NCBI GenBank assembly: GCA_964519835.1
Contig: CAZFLD010000006.1
Coordinates: 29,304 to 93,303 of the forward strand
Length of the DNA: 64,000 bases
Direction: 5' to 3'
Origin: CAZFLD01 sp964519835
GTDB taxonomy: Bacteria > Spirochaetota > Spirochaetia > DSM-27196 > CAZFLD01
In this document: piece by piece, positions 25,211-34,639 of the stretch
Numbering within the stretch: the stretch's first letter is position 1
Layout: each line of letters starts with the position of its first letter
The notes under the pieces: generated by a model
The model's input: only the letters and a program-made list of their open reading frames with translations
Databases searched by the model: none
What the model was told of the DNA's origin: nothing
Position numbers and translations under genes: made by a program

Positions 25211-26810
25211 TACCGTCGAGACGAAAGCCGACACCCAGGACGGCCTGAAAGTCCTGATACGTCCCGCCGACTTGGTTCTGGTAATTCGTCGCCGATTGCC
25301 ATGAGAGGTGGACGTTCAGCGACAACCACGGGAAGGGCGTAACCTGCGCCCCCGCCGAGACAACAACAAGATCCTCGGTAGGCTCCGTGGGGGTGCGCAT
25401 TGCGGCCGCCTCAGGCCCCTCGGCGTAAGGTGCAAGAACGGTCTGTGTTCCGGAGCGCACCCACGTCAGCTCTATCTCCGCGTTGATCGCGGCGGCTATC
25501 TCGTAACCCACCCAGCCGGTGACCACGGCGGAATCCGGACCCCAGCCGTAGCCCAACGCATCGGTCACTATCGTCGGCCTCCCCAAGAGATTACTCGTGA
25601 CCCGCCTTCGCCAGAAAAAGCTCAATAGCGGATGCTCACGAATGTAGAGCCATGGATCGGTGATGGCCCCCTCGAATCCGATGACAAGAGATCCGGGCCC
25701 GATCGGAATGTACCCATGCCCGCCGAACATCCACGCCGTGGCGTTGGGAACGGCGTCCGCGCCGTATTGATCAATTTCGAACTGGAGTTGAAGCTGATTC
25801 ATGTAAAACTGTCCGTAAAGGACCATATTACGCCACGGGTTAAACGCAATCTCAATAGACGACGCAGAGCTTGCGTACTCCCAGATGTAGAGGTTATGCA
25901 AGATCAAAAACGGATTCAAAAGAGCGAGGTAGGGAACGCGCTTGCCGTACATAAGTCCCTCGGTAATGACAAACCTCAGGCGCTCGAAAAACACAAACTC
26001 AAACCGGTGAAGGAAGAGGTTTTTCGCGTACTCCTCTACCTCGTCGTCATGGCCACGTCCGACCTCCGCGGTTGTGAGCCACGGCTCGAACCCAATCACG
26101 CCGAAGGTGTACTTGAACACATCCCAGTATCCGGTAACCCGAAAAAAATCGTGATACGGCGCCTCATGCGAAAGGATTAGCCGGCCGCTTTGCCCCCGTC
26201 CCCAGGAAAACCGGTCGCGGCCGATCGCAAGGTTCCAGTGAGCACCACCCACGGACAAGAGTGCTCGGTAGGGGAAGTTGCCGTCGACGTAGGTCAGATC
26301 CTCCGGCCAATTTGTCACGTTGTCCGCCTGCGCCACGGCGAACTGCTCTTCCCGTAAATCGAAGTGCAACAGACCGTAGGCCACCTCGGCGGCGTACGCC
26401 TCGAAATCGATGGTCAAAAGGGACTTTCGGTCCGGATAGTCCACCACCCACCGCGGTGACTCCTCCGCCGCGAGGTATGCCTCGAAGTCCACTCCCAGAG
26501 AAACATTACCCGCAAACGCCGGAGTCGCAAAAAGCGCCGGCGCCGCATACCCTCGCAGGTACTCGTACCCCCTCAGACCGGCCTCACTCAAAAGGCTCCG
26601 GTCGACTTGACCAAGGGCCATACGGATCTCATCCAGCGTGGTGGGTCCCGCGGCGGAAAAAGGTGGCGCACCGGATTCGGCCAGCACCAAGTTCAAGAGC
26701 GAATGCAAACGGGAATCATGTGGAACGATAAAATTGCCGTTTTGAGCGGCACTGTCTTCCGCGACCAGGAGACAAGCAAGGACCGTTGCCGTGAAAAATA
26801 AACGTCTCAT
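25161..26810 (-). CDS. Outer-membrane beta-barrel protein
   Basis: 549 residues. Signal peptide MRRLFFTATVLACLLVAEDSAAQ. The rest is rich in alternating aromatic/hydrophobic strands (GGAHWNLAIGRDRFSWG, FEFVFFERLRFVITEG, MVLYGQFYMNQLQLQFEI, WLSLNVHLSW), typical of a porin-like barrel; the overall pattern recalls Wzi/capsule-assembly-type barrels. The frame is open further upstream, but the signal peptide fixes the start at 26810. That ATG has no SD, and a perfect TATAAT lies six bases before it, so translation is probably leaderless. Confidence 0.82.
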   Translation of the reverse strand: MRRLFFTATVLACLLVAEDSAAQNGNFIVPHDSRLHSLLNLVLAESGAPPFSAAGPTTLDEIRMALGQVDRSLLSEAGLRGYEYLRGYAAPALFATPAFAGNVSLGVDFEAYLAAEESPRWVVDYPDRKSLLTIDFEAYAAEVAYGLLHFDLREEQFAVAQADNVTNWPEDLTYVDGNFPYRALLSVGGAHWNLAIGRDRFSWGRGQSGRLILSHEAPYHDFFRVTGYWDVFKYTFGVIGFEPWLTTAEVGRGHDDEVEEYAKNLFLHRFEFVFFERLRFVITEGLMYGKRVPYLALLNPFLILHNLYIWEYASSASSIEIAFNPWRNMVLYGQFYMNQLQLQFEIDQYGADAVPNATAWMFGGHGYIPIGPGSLVIGFEGAITDPWLYIREHPLLSFFWRRRVTSNLLGRPTIVTDALGYGWGPDSAVVTGWVGYEIAAAINAEIELTWVRSGTQTVLAPYAEGPEAAAMRTPTEPTEDLVVVSAGAQVTPFPWLSLNVHLSWQSATNYQNQVGGTYQDFQAVLGVGFRLDGIIHGQAGEPAAGFRRR

Positions 26811-26816
26811 ACAACG

Positions 26817-26848
26817 ATTATACACAGGCGAACGAATCCAGATATAAT
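26817..26848. promoter_or_regulatory. Face-to-face divergent promoters with two TATAAT boxes
   Basis: A minus-strand TATAAT (26822-26817) ends six bases before the ATG of the outer-membrane gene. A plus-strand TATAAT (26843-26848) ends 13 bases before the ATG of the activase gene. The two polymerase footprints overlap, so the promoters should compete. No good -35 boxes were seen. Confidence 0.55.
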
Positions 26849-26861
26849 CCGGGCGGGGAAC

Positions 26862-29800
26862 ATGGACAACACAAAGACGACACTCCTTGGCCTGGATATA
26901 GGCTCCACCACCGTCAAGGCGGTGGTGACCGACAGCCTTGGACAAAAGACGCTCTTCAGAGCGTACCGGCGCCACGGTGCAAGACAGAGGGCCGTTGTGC
27001 GTGGAATGCTAAAAGAGATCGAAGATCGATTTGGCAAGAAGCTGCGCGTGACTGTCTGCGGATCCGGCGGCGAACACATCGCGACGGAGTTGGGAGCCTT
27101 TTACGCCCAAGAGGTTGTGGCCAACGCCGTTGTCGTTCGTCGCAGGTTCCCGCAAGTACGAACGGCCGTCGAGCTCGGCGGTCAAGACGCAAAAGTCATC
27201 ATCTTCGATCTCGATCCAAAGACAGGTAACCTCACGCCCGGCGACCTACGGATGAACGGGGTGTGCGCCGGCGGAACGGGGGCATTTCTCGATCAGATGG
27301 CAACACTTGTGGGATTTCCTGTCGAGAGATTCAACGAGTTTGCCAAATCCGGTAAACGGGTCTACGAGATCTCCGGCCGGTGTGGAGTGTTTGCCAAAAC
27401 CGACATCCAACCCCTTTTGAACCAAGGCGTATCCCGAGAAGACATAGCGCTTTCGTCACTTCACGCAGTAGCAAAGCAAACGATCGGTGGACTGGCGCAG
27501 GGCGTTGAGATCCGAGGTCCGGTGATCTTCGAAGGCGGCCCGCTGACGTTTGTGGATGCGCTTGTAGGCGTTTTCGCGGAGCGCCTGTCGCTTAGCGCGG
27601 CCGACATCCTCGTGCCCGACCACCCGGAGACGCTTGTTGCAGAGGGTGCGGCCCTCTGTGGCCTCGAGCTATTTGGCGACAAACGTTCCGGCTACCGGGG
27701 CTCCGAGTCGCTCAGCGCGGGAAAAACGCCCAACTCCGCCGTAAAGGCCGCATGTACGAGTTCTAATGCCGGTGCGACCACGGAAAGCCGTGCCGGCTCT
27801 CCCACACGCTCCGACGACAACACCGGAGTCAGCCCCGTGGTCGACTACGGTCGCCGGCAAGAGTTAGGTCGAGCAAAGCCGTTTTTCCCGTCGCCGGAGG
27901 ACCGGGCCGCCTTCGAGCAGCGGCACAGGACGCGGGGGACAACCGTGGATTGGTCACGCGCAATGCCCCCGTTTGCAATTGGCATAGATGCCGGGTCGAC
28001 GACAACAAAGGTGGCGCTCTTAGACTCACAAGGTGCACTCGTAGACAGCTTCTACGGGAACAACCGCGGTGAACCCCTTGCGGTGGGACGCGCGGCGTTG
28101 CTCGAGATTCTCGACCGAGCCGAATCGGCGGGCATAGAGCCGAAGATCGCATGCCTCGGCACCACCGGCTACGGAGAGAAGCTGTTTGCTAAAGCCTTTG
28201 GGGCTGACTATTCCACGGTAGAAACCGTCGCACACGCGGAGGCGGCGCGGCGATACCTCGCCTGGCAGAATCGATCCGCGAGCGACGCCGGTCAGCTTCC
28301 GCCCCCCCCCTCCTCACCCCCGGCCAAACCCGGCGACACCAACTCCGACCACGGCCTGTCCGACTACACCGTCTTAGACATCGGCGGACAGGACATAAAA
28401 GCGATACGAGTACGGAACGGGGTGGTAACCAACATCACTCTCAACGAGGCATGCTCGGCAGGGTGCGGTTCATTTTTGGAGAGCTATGTCGAGTCACTGC
28501 AGATTCCGGTAGCCGACATCGCCAAACACGCCTTTGCATCTCCGGCTCCGTCGACCCTCGGGTCACGGTGCACGGTGTTTATGAATTCCTCGATCATCAC
28601 CGAGCAGAAAAACGGCAAGACCACCGACGATATCCTCGCGGGCCTCTGCCGATCGATCATAGAAAACGTGTTCACCAAGGTTGTGCGGCTACGAAACACC
28701 AAGGAGCTCGGGAACGCGGTGGTGGCGCAGGGAGGCACCCTGCGGAACGACGCGGTGCTACGCGCCCTCGAGGAACACGCCGGAGTCCCGGTCATCCGGC
28801 CGGACGTACCGGGGCTGATGGGGGCCGTGGGTATCGCACTCCTCGCCCAGCGCGCGACGTCCGCAGGCCACATTGGACCAACCTTGGCCGTCCAGGGAGC
28901 GGCGGCAGCCGGCGCCCCCAAAGAAGCAAGCGGAGCAGCAACCGCTGCTGCGGGCGCGGGCACAGGCGGCCAACAGACTTCACGCTTTATCGGACGGCAC
29001 GGCCTGGAGGAATTCTCGTACCGGACGCGGGAGGGTGTAATCTGCCGCGGCTGTTCGAATAGCTGTAGCCGAACCATCATCACGTTTACGGGAGGCGACA
29101 ATACAAGCGCCGCCACCGCGAACGAACAAGACGCCGGCCAACCCGCGGCGACCCGCTCGTTTGTGACGGGCAACCGCTGCGAACGCGGGGAGCTCGACCA
29201 CAGCACCCACGGCAAGCGGGACACGGGCCCCTTTGTGCTACAAGACCGACTCTTGACCAAGCAGTTTGTGCCGATAGCGCGCGACGATCGTCCTAAGACT
29301 CGAATCGGGTTGCCTCGTGTTCTCGAGTTCTGGCAGAGCCTTCCCTATTGGAAGGCCGTGTTTGAGAGCTGCGGTTTTGAAGTGGTGGTCTCCAAACGCT
29401 CATCGCCCGCGCTCTTTGAGCGTGGGCTCCATAGTGTTTTGTCGGACACGATATGCTTGCCCGCTAAGCTCGTCCATGGACACATCCTCGACCTAATCGA
29501 GCGCGGCGCAGTGCGCATCTTTTTCCCGTCCATGATCCGAACCATAAAAGACAACCCGAAACACGCCGCTGCCGAGGTCTGCCCAATCGTGCAGGGCTAC
29601 CCGATTGTCGCAGACATATCGGACGAAACGATGACTCGTTACGGCGTACCGATGGACCGACCCGCGCTACACTTTTTCGACGAGAAGACACGGTTCGACC
29701 AGACAGTCTCAATGCTGGTCAACCACTACGACGTGGACAAAGACTCCGCGCGCCGCGCCGTGGAAAACGGTCGATCCGCGGAGGCCCTGTTTCAGAACGA

Positions 29801-31607
29801 GCTGGAAGAGTACGGCGCGACCACAAAGGATAGGCTGGAGACCAACCAGTTTGCCGTGGTCATTGCCGGGAGGCCGTATCACTCCGACAGCTTTGTAAAT
29901 CACCAAATCGCCGCGCACTTCGAACGACTTGGCGTGCCGGTGCTCTCGATCCCCACGCTGCCCGAGTCCCGGCGTCACGCACTGCGGCACAGCCGCCTCG
30001 AGACATACAACACCTTTCACTCTCGTATGCTTGCCGTCGCACAAACGGTTGCCGAAGACCCACGGCTCGAGCTCGTGCAGATCGTGAGCTTCGGATGCGG
30101 CCACGATGCTCTTTTGAGCGACGAGATGAATCAAATCCTAAGAGAAGGTAGCGAGAAAGAAAGCCTGGTGCTCAAGCTCGACGAGGGCGATGCCCCGGGG
30201 CCCTTGAGCATCCGTATCCGCTCCTTTGTGGAAACAGTGCGTCGTCGGAGAGCTGCCGGCACTACCCTCGCCCCCGTGATTCGCGCGAAACACGAGAGCT
30301 TCCCCCTGAAGTTCCTCCGGCGTCACCGACGTCACAGAACGGTCTGGGTCCCTGTTCTGTCGAAGGCCTTCTCCGAAATGAGCGTGCGGGTCCTTTTGTC
30401 CCTCGGCTACAAGGCCAAGGCGTTGCCCGCCGCCGGAAGACGTGCCGTCGAACTGGGCAAAAAGCACGTCCACAACGACATCTGCTATCCGGCACAAATC
30501 AACGTGGGCGAAATGCTCGCGCACCTCGAGTCGGGCTTCGCCGACCCAAAGGAGTCCTGCCTCGGCCTTGCGAAGAACTGCATTGCCTGTCGCGCGGGGC
30601 AGTACGCGGGACTCGCCCGTAAGGCCCTCGACGAGGCGGGATACCCCGATGTGCGCATCCTCACTACGGGCAAAGACGAGAAGAATATGCACCCCGGATT
30701 TAACGCCGGGCCGCGCTTTTTGCTCAAGATGCTCGTCGGCCTTGCCGTCGTAGACGCGCTCGAGTACATGCGGCGGCGCATCCGGCCATATGAGCTACAG
30801 ACCGGGAACGCAGATGCCGTGTTTGAGACCGAGCTTGCTCGCTGCACCGAGGCGGCAAATCGTTCCCTCCGGCGCGGGCTCGCGGCTCTCAGACGCAGCA
30901 TCGCGGCCTTTAACAGGATCGTCCTGGCCGAGCAGACCCGAAAACCCCGCGTCGGTATACTCGGCGAAATACTAATGAACTACCATGAAACCGCAAACGG
31001 TCACGTGGAGCGGTACCTCGAAGCTTTTGGGCTCGAAGTGGTTGTTCCCGACATGACCGACTTCTTCAGACGCAAAAATATCGTGCAACGGGCGATGGCC
31101 GACAAATCGCTCCACCCTCATCCGCGCTTACTCAGACTGCTCGCCACCACAAAAGAACTTGCCTACGCCTTTGTCCACGGGCGTGTGGAGAAGGTGCTGC
31201 GCGGCTTTTTGTACTACGAGCCCAGGTCGACGGTTCGAGAGGTTGTTAAGCACACCCGGAACGTCATCGACCCCTCCTACCTTATCGGGGAAGGCTGGTT
31301 AATGCCGGCCGAGATTCTCGAAATGGCGGGGCATGGCGTGCAGAGCTTTGTTATTCTCAATCCCTTTGGGTGCATGCCCAACCACATCACGGGACGGGGA
31401 ATGATCAAAGAGATTAAACGAAGGCGTCCGGAGGTTCACATCCTTGCGCTGGACTACGACCCGGATACGCCATGGGCGAATATCGAAAACCGCCTGCAGA
31501 TGCTAATCATGACCGCCAAGGGACTCCATACACGGGCGCACGCCGCCTACCCAACGTCGACGCACCCCAAGTCGCTGGAATCGCCCGTGCTCTTGTCGCG
31601 GGAATAG
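26862..31607 (+). CDS. 2-hydroxyacyl-CoA dehydratase activase-type fusion protein
   Basis: 1581 residues. Two BadF/BcrA-type ATPase domains: residues 7-270 (LGLDIGSTTVKAV, GVCAGGTGAFLDQM, GRCGVFAKTDIQ) and 375-670 (IGIDAGSTTTKVA, NEACSAGCGSFLE, GSRCTVFMNSS). A DUF2229-like domain follows at about 790-1120 (RIGLPRVLEFWQSLPYW), then an HgdB-like domain to the end (AKNCIACRAGQYAGLA). Conserved Cys pairs would hold [4Fe-4S] clusters. Family members use ATP to drive low-potential electrons for radical dehydration or reduction. Low-complexity linkers (271-350 and 680-715) make it longer than the usual 1400-1500 residues. Genuine substrate unknown. Confidence 0.9.
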   Translation: MDNTKTTLLGLDIGSTTVKAVVTDSLGQKTLFRAYRRHGARQRAVVRGMLKEIEDRFGKKLRVTVCGSGGEHIATELGAFYAQEVVANAVVVRRRFPQVRTAVELGGQDAKVIIFDLDPKTGNLTPGDLRMNGVCAGGTGAFLDQMATLVGFPVERFNEFAKSGKRVYEISGRCGVFAKTDIQPLLNQGVSREDIALSSLHAVAKQTIGGLAQGVEIRGPVIFEGGPLTFVDALVGVFAERLSLSAADILVPDHPETLVAEGAALCGLELFGDKRSGYRGSESLSAGKTPNSAVKAACTSSNAGATTESRAGSPTRSDDNTGVSPVVDYGRRQELGRAKPFFPSPEDRAAFEQRHRTRGTTVDWSRAMPPFAIGIDAGSTTTKVALLDSQGALVDSFYGNNRGEPLAVGRAALLEILDRAESAGIEPKIACLGTTGYGEKLFAKAFGADYSTVETVAHAEAARRYLAWQNRSASDAGQLPPPPSSPPAKPGDTNSDHGLSDYTVLDIGGQDIKAIRVRNGVVTNITLNEACSAGCGSFLESYVESLQIPVADIAKHAFASPAPSTLGSRCTVFMNSSIITEQKNGKTTDDILAGLCRSIIENVFTKVVRLRNTKELGNAVVAQGGTLRNDAVLRALEEHAGVPVIRPDVPGLMGAVGIALLAQRATSAGHIGPTLAVQGAAAAGAPKEASGAATAAAGAGTGGQQTSRFIGRHGLEEFSYRTREGVICRGCSNSCSRTIITFTGGDNTSAATANEQDAGQPAATRSFVTGNRCERGELDHSTHGKRDTGPFVLQDRLLTKQFVPIARDDRPKTRIGLPRVLEFWQSLPYWKAVFESCGFEVVVSKRSSPALFERGLHSVLSDTICLPAKLVHGHILDLIERGAVRIFFPSMIRTIKDNPKHAAAEVCPIVQGYPIVADISDETMTRYGVPMDRPALHFFDEKTRFDQTVSMLVNHYDVDKDSARRAVENGRSAEALFQNELEEYGATTKDRLETNQFAVVIAGRPYHSDSFVNHQIAAHFERLGVPVLSIPTLPESRRHALRHSRLETYNTFHSRMLAVAQTVAEDPRLELVQIVSFGCGHDALLSDEMNQILREGSEKESLVLKLDEGDAPGPLSIRIRSFVETVRRRRAAGTTLAPVIRAKHESFPLKFLRRHRRHRTVWVPVLSKAFSEMSVRVLLSLGYKAKALPAAGRRAVELGKKHVHNDICYPAQINVGEMLAHLESGFADPKESCLGLAKNCIACRAGQYAGLARKALDEAGYPDVRILTTGKDEKNMHPGFNAGPRFLLKMLVGLAVVDALEYMRRRIRPYELQTGNADAVFETELARCTEAANRSLRRGLAALRRSIAAFNRIVLAEQTRKPRVGILGEILMNYHETANGHVERYLEAFGLEVVVPDMTDFFRRKNIVQRAMADKSLHPHPRLLRLLATTKELAYAFVHGRVEKVLRGFLYYEPRSTVREVVKHTRNVIDPSYLIGEGWLMPAEILEMAGHGVQSFVILNPFGCMPNHITGRGMIKEIKRRRPEVHILALDYDPDTPWANIENRLQMLIMTAKGLHTRAHAAYPTSTHPKSLESPVLLSRE

Positions 31608-33079
31608 GGTTTTGCTGTCTCTTCATCCAATACTTCGACAAGCATATCGTCGCTATCGGCGTGCTGGAACTCCAGAATGCTCGAGCGGATGCTTTCAAAC
31701 ACCAACGGGAAGACCACGGAATCGAAGTAAATCCGCCGCTGGGTGATCGACCGCGTACGCTCGTACTCGCGCCGTGCCTGCTCGATCTGACGTTCCATGC
31801 GATTCTCATAGCCGGAGAATCCTGCCCCATAGTCCTCCGAGCAAGCCGGGCGCTTAACGATGTCCTGAAATCGGCCCAAGCGCTCGAAGACGTCGAACAA
31901 GGTCATCTCCTTGTCTACGGCTGATTGGAATGCGTCGTTGTCACCGCCGTACTCTGCGCGCGTCTCGGCAAAACGATACGGATAGATAAATTCCAGCATA
32001 TCGCCCTTTCTCAGTCGGATGCGCAACCGAACAAAAAGATCCTCCACCGCCCGAACGACAAAGCGGTTGCCGCGGTAGTACTTGATAAGACTCAAGATAC
32101 GTTCGATTCCGTCCTCACCACGATCAAGGAGGGATTCTACCTGCTCCGAGATCGACTCGGGCAAGGCAGGGTTCACCTGCACACTATAGCTACGAAACTC
32201 GGCGTTTTTTTTGTCCTTGAGGAAGACGCGGGAAAACTGGAACAGTTCATCTTTTTTTATGTTTTTGTAGACGCCGCTGAGGATATCCGCCTCTCGTCGA
32301 AAGCGACGGAAGTAGTTCTCCGCTACCCCGGACTCCTCGAGGACCGCATAAAACGCTTCAGAGATACGCAGTCCGCCTACCGGCGCCGTGGACTCCATTC
32401 GTTTGGCTTCGATAACGGGGTTGCCCACGACGTCCCACTGCTTGGCGCCTGCGGGTCCAAAGTTGCCGATTTGCACTTCACCGATGTTGGCGCCGATCCG
32501 AATACGTACTTGGAATACTGCGTTGAACGTGGCGCTGATCATTGGATCATTGCGGAGAATTTCGATGATCTGGAAGGCCTTGCGAAGAATGTCACGGCTT
32601 TCCGCGCTCCCACTCTCCATAAGGAATCTGTCGTTGGCCTGATTAAAAAGCGCGCAGACCCGCTGCATCTCCACACATGTAAAAAACAGCTCTTTTGCGA
32701 TGTACCGCTTGGCCTCTTCGGATTCGAGGCGCTTCGCCACAGGATCGATTAACCCCCCAAAATGAAACATCAGGCTGTCGCCCTCGATCTTGTTGAGGTA
32801 GCCTCCGTGCCGCTCCAAGACGGTGTTGAAGGCAGTGTACAATCCGTTGAGTACCATCTGGTTCTCGTGCGGGCTCAAGAACTTCGATAAATAGGTGTAG
32901 TCCGCGATGTCCATAAACGCGACGCCAATAATGGCCTCCGAGGAGGTTTGGGGAATCTCGCCGAGCTCGTAGATGGCGTCCACCAACTGCCTCGGAAGAT
33001 AGTACTCTTCGATCTCCTTGCGAAGTCTGTTTTCGTCCCGTTCTATGTCGGCTACCGCGGTTCGCTCGAGTGTGCTCAT
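31547..33079 (-). CDS. Class III adenylate/guanylate cyclase-like protein
   Basis: 510 residues. The cyclase homology domain lies at about 45-260: VAFMDIADYTYLSKF (metal Asp pair), YLNKIEGDSLMFHFGG (substrate Lys and second metal Asp), RIRIGANIGEVQIGNFG, and WDVVGNPVIEAKRME. In the last motif the usual transition-state Asn (VNxAxR) is Ile, though the Arg remains. The C-terminal 250 residues are helical and unrecognised. No membrane segment is visible. It could make cAMP at a reduced rate or have become a nucleotide sensor. The 3' end overlaps the activase gene by 61 bases, tail to tail. Confidence 0.85.
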   Translation of the reverse strand: MSTLERTAVADIERDENRLRKEIEEYYLPRQLVDAIYELGEIPQTSSEAIIGVAFMDIADYTYLSKFLSPHENQMVLNGLYTAFNTVLERHGGYLNKIEGDSLMFHFGGLIDPVAKRLESEEAKRYIAKELFFTCVEMQRVCALFNQANDRFLMESGSAESRDILRKAFQIIEILRNDPMISATFNAVFQVRIRIGANIGEVQIGNFGPAGAKQWDVVGNPVIEAKRMESTAPVGGLRISEAFYAVLEESGVAENYFRRFRREADILSGVYKNIKKDELFQFSRVFLKDKKNAEFRSYSVQVNPALPESISEQVESLLDRGEDGIERILSLIKYYRGNRFVVRAVEDLFVRLRIRLRKGDMLEFIYPYRFAETRAEYGGDNDAFQSAVDKEMTLFDVFERLGRFQDIVKRPACSEDYGAGFSGYENRMERQIEQARREYERTRSITQRRIYFDSVVFPLVFESIRSSILEFQHADSDDMLVEVLDEETAKPYSRDKSTGDSSDLGCVDVG

Positions 33080-33130
33080 CTTTTACGTAGTCTACTGGTC
33101 AGGCGCTTCTCTTTCCAGTTAGTCTCCCGT

Positions 33131-34540
33131 ATGGTCGATTCCTCCTTTTCCCTGTATGCCCGTTACTCCGATGTACTTCGGAAAGAGGGCATAGACCCAC
33201 CTGAGTTGATTGTCGGCACCGCGGGATTAGGCCGGGAGCTTAGTGGACGTGGGTACAAGCGCCCGTGGGTACTCTCCGGCGAGCGCACCGAAAACGCCCT
33301 TGGCAGGCGCATTCGAAAGACGCTCGAGGCCGGCGGTCTGGAGGTTTTCGGCCCCGTTCTGCCGGCACAACCGCGCCCTGTCGCGAGCATGGAGCTCTGC
33401 GAGCACCTTGCTCGCGCCGCAAAACGCGACAATGCAGACCTCATCATTGCCGTGGGAGGCGGTACGCTGAGCGACGTCGGAAAGGTTGTTTCCAACCAGC
33501 TGTCGGTCCCTAACTGGGCCGCGCCCACCGCCCCCTCCGTTGACGCGTACACCAGCGGCCGGTCGGCGGTTCGGATCGGTGGCTATCACAGGACCGTGTC
33601 CGTCACACCAAGCGAAGTAATCGCGATCGACCTCGAGGCCCTTGCAGCGACACCCCGGCTGCTTATTGTCGCCGGGATCGGAGACATGCTCGCGAAGCTA
33701 CCGGCCACCGCCGACTGGCACCTCGCCTCGGTTCTAAACGATGAGCCGTTCAACGCCGCCGCAAACGACGCCGGCGTTGCGGCCGCACGCCATGTAATCG
33801 CCGCGGTCGAGGATCTGTCCGAGATCTACGGCGACCGCCTTGCAAACGCTAGGAAGGCCGTCGGGCAAACGGCGCCCGCACTCCTGGACGCTTGCCTTAC
33901 AAGCGGCCTTGCCATGCGCGCCGCCGGCTCGTCGCGTCCGGCCGCGACCGCAGAGCACAGCGTCGCCCACTTCTGGGAAATACTCCACGCTGGGCGCGGC
34001 GCCACGCATGAGCTTCACGGCATTCTGGTGACGGTCGCGCTGGTGTTCCTTCTGCCGAAGTATGAGGCGATGGTGGCCGCGCTTTCTACGCTCGACGAGC
34101 GCGCGCCGGCGCAAAATAGAACGCTTCCGATCCGCAGTCCGAGAGAGATCTCTCGGAGCACCATTCCCGAAGTACTCCGTCCCTTCGAGCAGTCGCTGGC
34201 CGCGGAAATTGACGGCAGGCTCGACGACCCGACAAGCATCGACCGCCGCCGGCGTCGTTTTTTTGCCAACAGAAAGCGCCTGCTTGCACCGTATCGCCGC
34301 CGCCTTGCCGAAGTTCGCGCCGGCATCGCCATAACGGAAGAACTGCTCGGCGCCCCAATCGACCTTCGGCGTCTGATTGTCGAGGAAAGGCTGGAGCAGT
34401 CGATGAATGTGCTCCCGTTCGTACGGAACCGCTATGGATTAATGGACTTGGGCCGAGAATGTGGCTTGGAGCAGTTGACTGGGAATCACAGCGGGCGACG
34501 GGAGTCGAACCCGCTTCACGAGCTTGGGAAGCTCGGGTAA
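33131..34540 (+). CDS. Glycerol-1-phosphate dehydrogenase-family protein
   Basis: 469 residues, iron-containing alcohol-dehydrogenase-like fold. Visible: LIIAVGGGTLSDVGKVVS (NAD-binding GGG..D..K), WAAPTAPSVDAYTSGRSAV (active-site segment), GIGDMLAKLPATADWHLA (metal Asp), and EHSVAHFWE plus ATHELHGILV (metal His residues). Related to AraM/EgsA, which reduce dihydroxyacetone phosphate to sn-glycerol 1-phosphate. The ATG at 33131 lacks a clear SD. The last 17 codons read antisense through the tRNA-Gly gene, so the C-terminal residues SNPLHELGKLG are a by-product of the overlap. Confidence 0.85.
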   Translation: MVDSSFSLYARYSDVLRKEGIDPPELIVGTAGLGRELSGRGYKRPWVLSGERTENALGRRIRKTLEAGGLEVFGPVLPAQPRPVASMELCEHLARAAKRDNADLIIAVGGGTLSDVGKVVSNQLSVPNWAAPTAPSVDAYTSGRSAVRIGGYHRTVSVTPSEVIAIDLEALAATPRLLIVAGIGDMLAKLPATADWHLASVLNDEPFNAAANDAGVAAARHVIAAVEDLSEIYGDRLANARKAVGQTAPALLDACLTSGLAMRAAGSSRPAATAEHSVAHFWEILHAGRGATHELHGILVTVALVFLLPKYEAMVAALSTLDERAPAQNRTLPIRSPREISRSTIPEVLRPFEQSLAAEIDGRLDDPTSIDRRRRRFFANRKRLLAPYRRRLAEVRAGIAITEELLGAPIDLRRLIVEERLEQSMNVLPFVRNRYGLMDLGRECGLEQLTGNHSGRRESNPLHELGKLG

Positions 34541-34560
34541 TACCGTTATACGACGCCCGC
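34490..34560 (-). tRNA. tRNA-Gly (anticodon CCC)
   Basis: 71-nt cloverleaf. Acceptor stem GCGGGCG/CGCCCGC, anticodon stem CGAGC/GCTCG around the loop TTCCCAA (anticodon CCC), T arm GCGGG-TTCGACT-CCCGT, and discriminator U as expected for glycine tRNAs. The 3' CCA is not encoded. It lies antisense to the end of the upstream plus-strand gene. TATACT about 36 bases upstream may be its -10 box. Confidence 0.95.
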
Positions 34561-34639
34561 GTGATAGGTGCAGGCCGGGAGCCCGCTTGTTTTTTGAGTA
34601 TAGCGCAGGAGTACGGATACGGGAAGTGCCGTCGCACCG

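Noticed and set aside
31925..32752. 275-codon open frame opposite the nucleotidyl cyclase
   Set aside because: Antisense to a gene with all major cyclase motifs; composition is not protein-like.
34490..34540. C-terminal residues SNPLHELGKLG as a conserved protein tail
   Set aside because: They are encoded by the antisense strand of tRNA-Gly and are a known translation artefact of tRNA genes.
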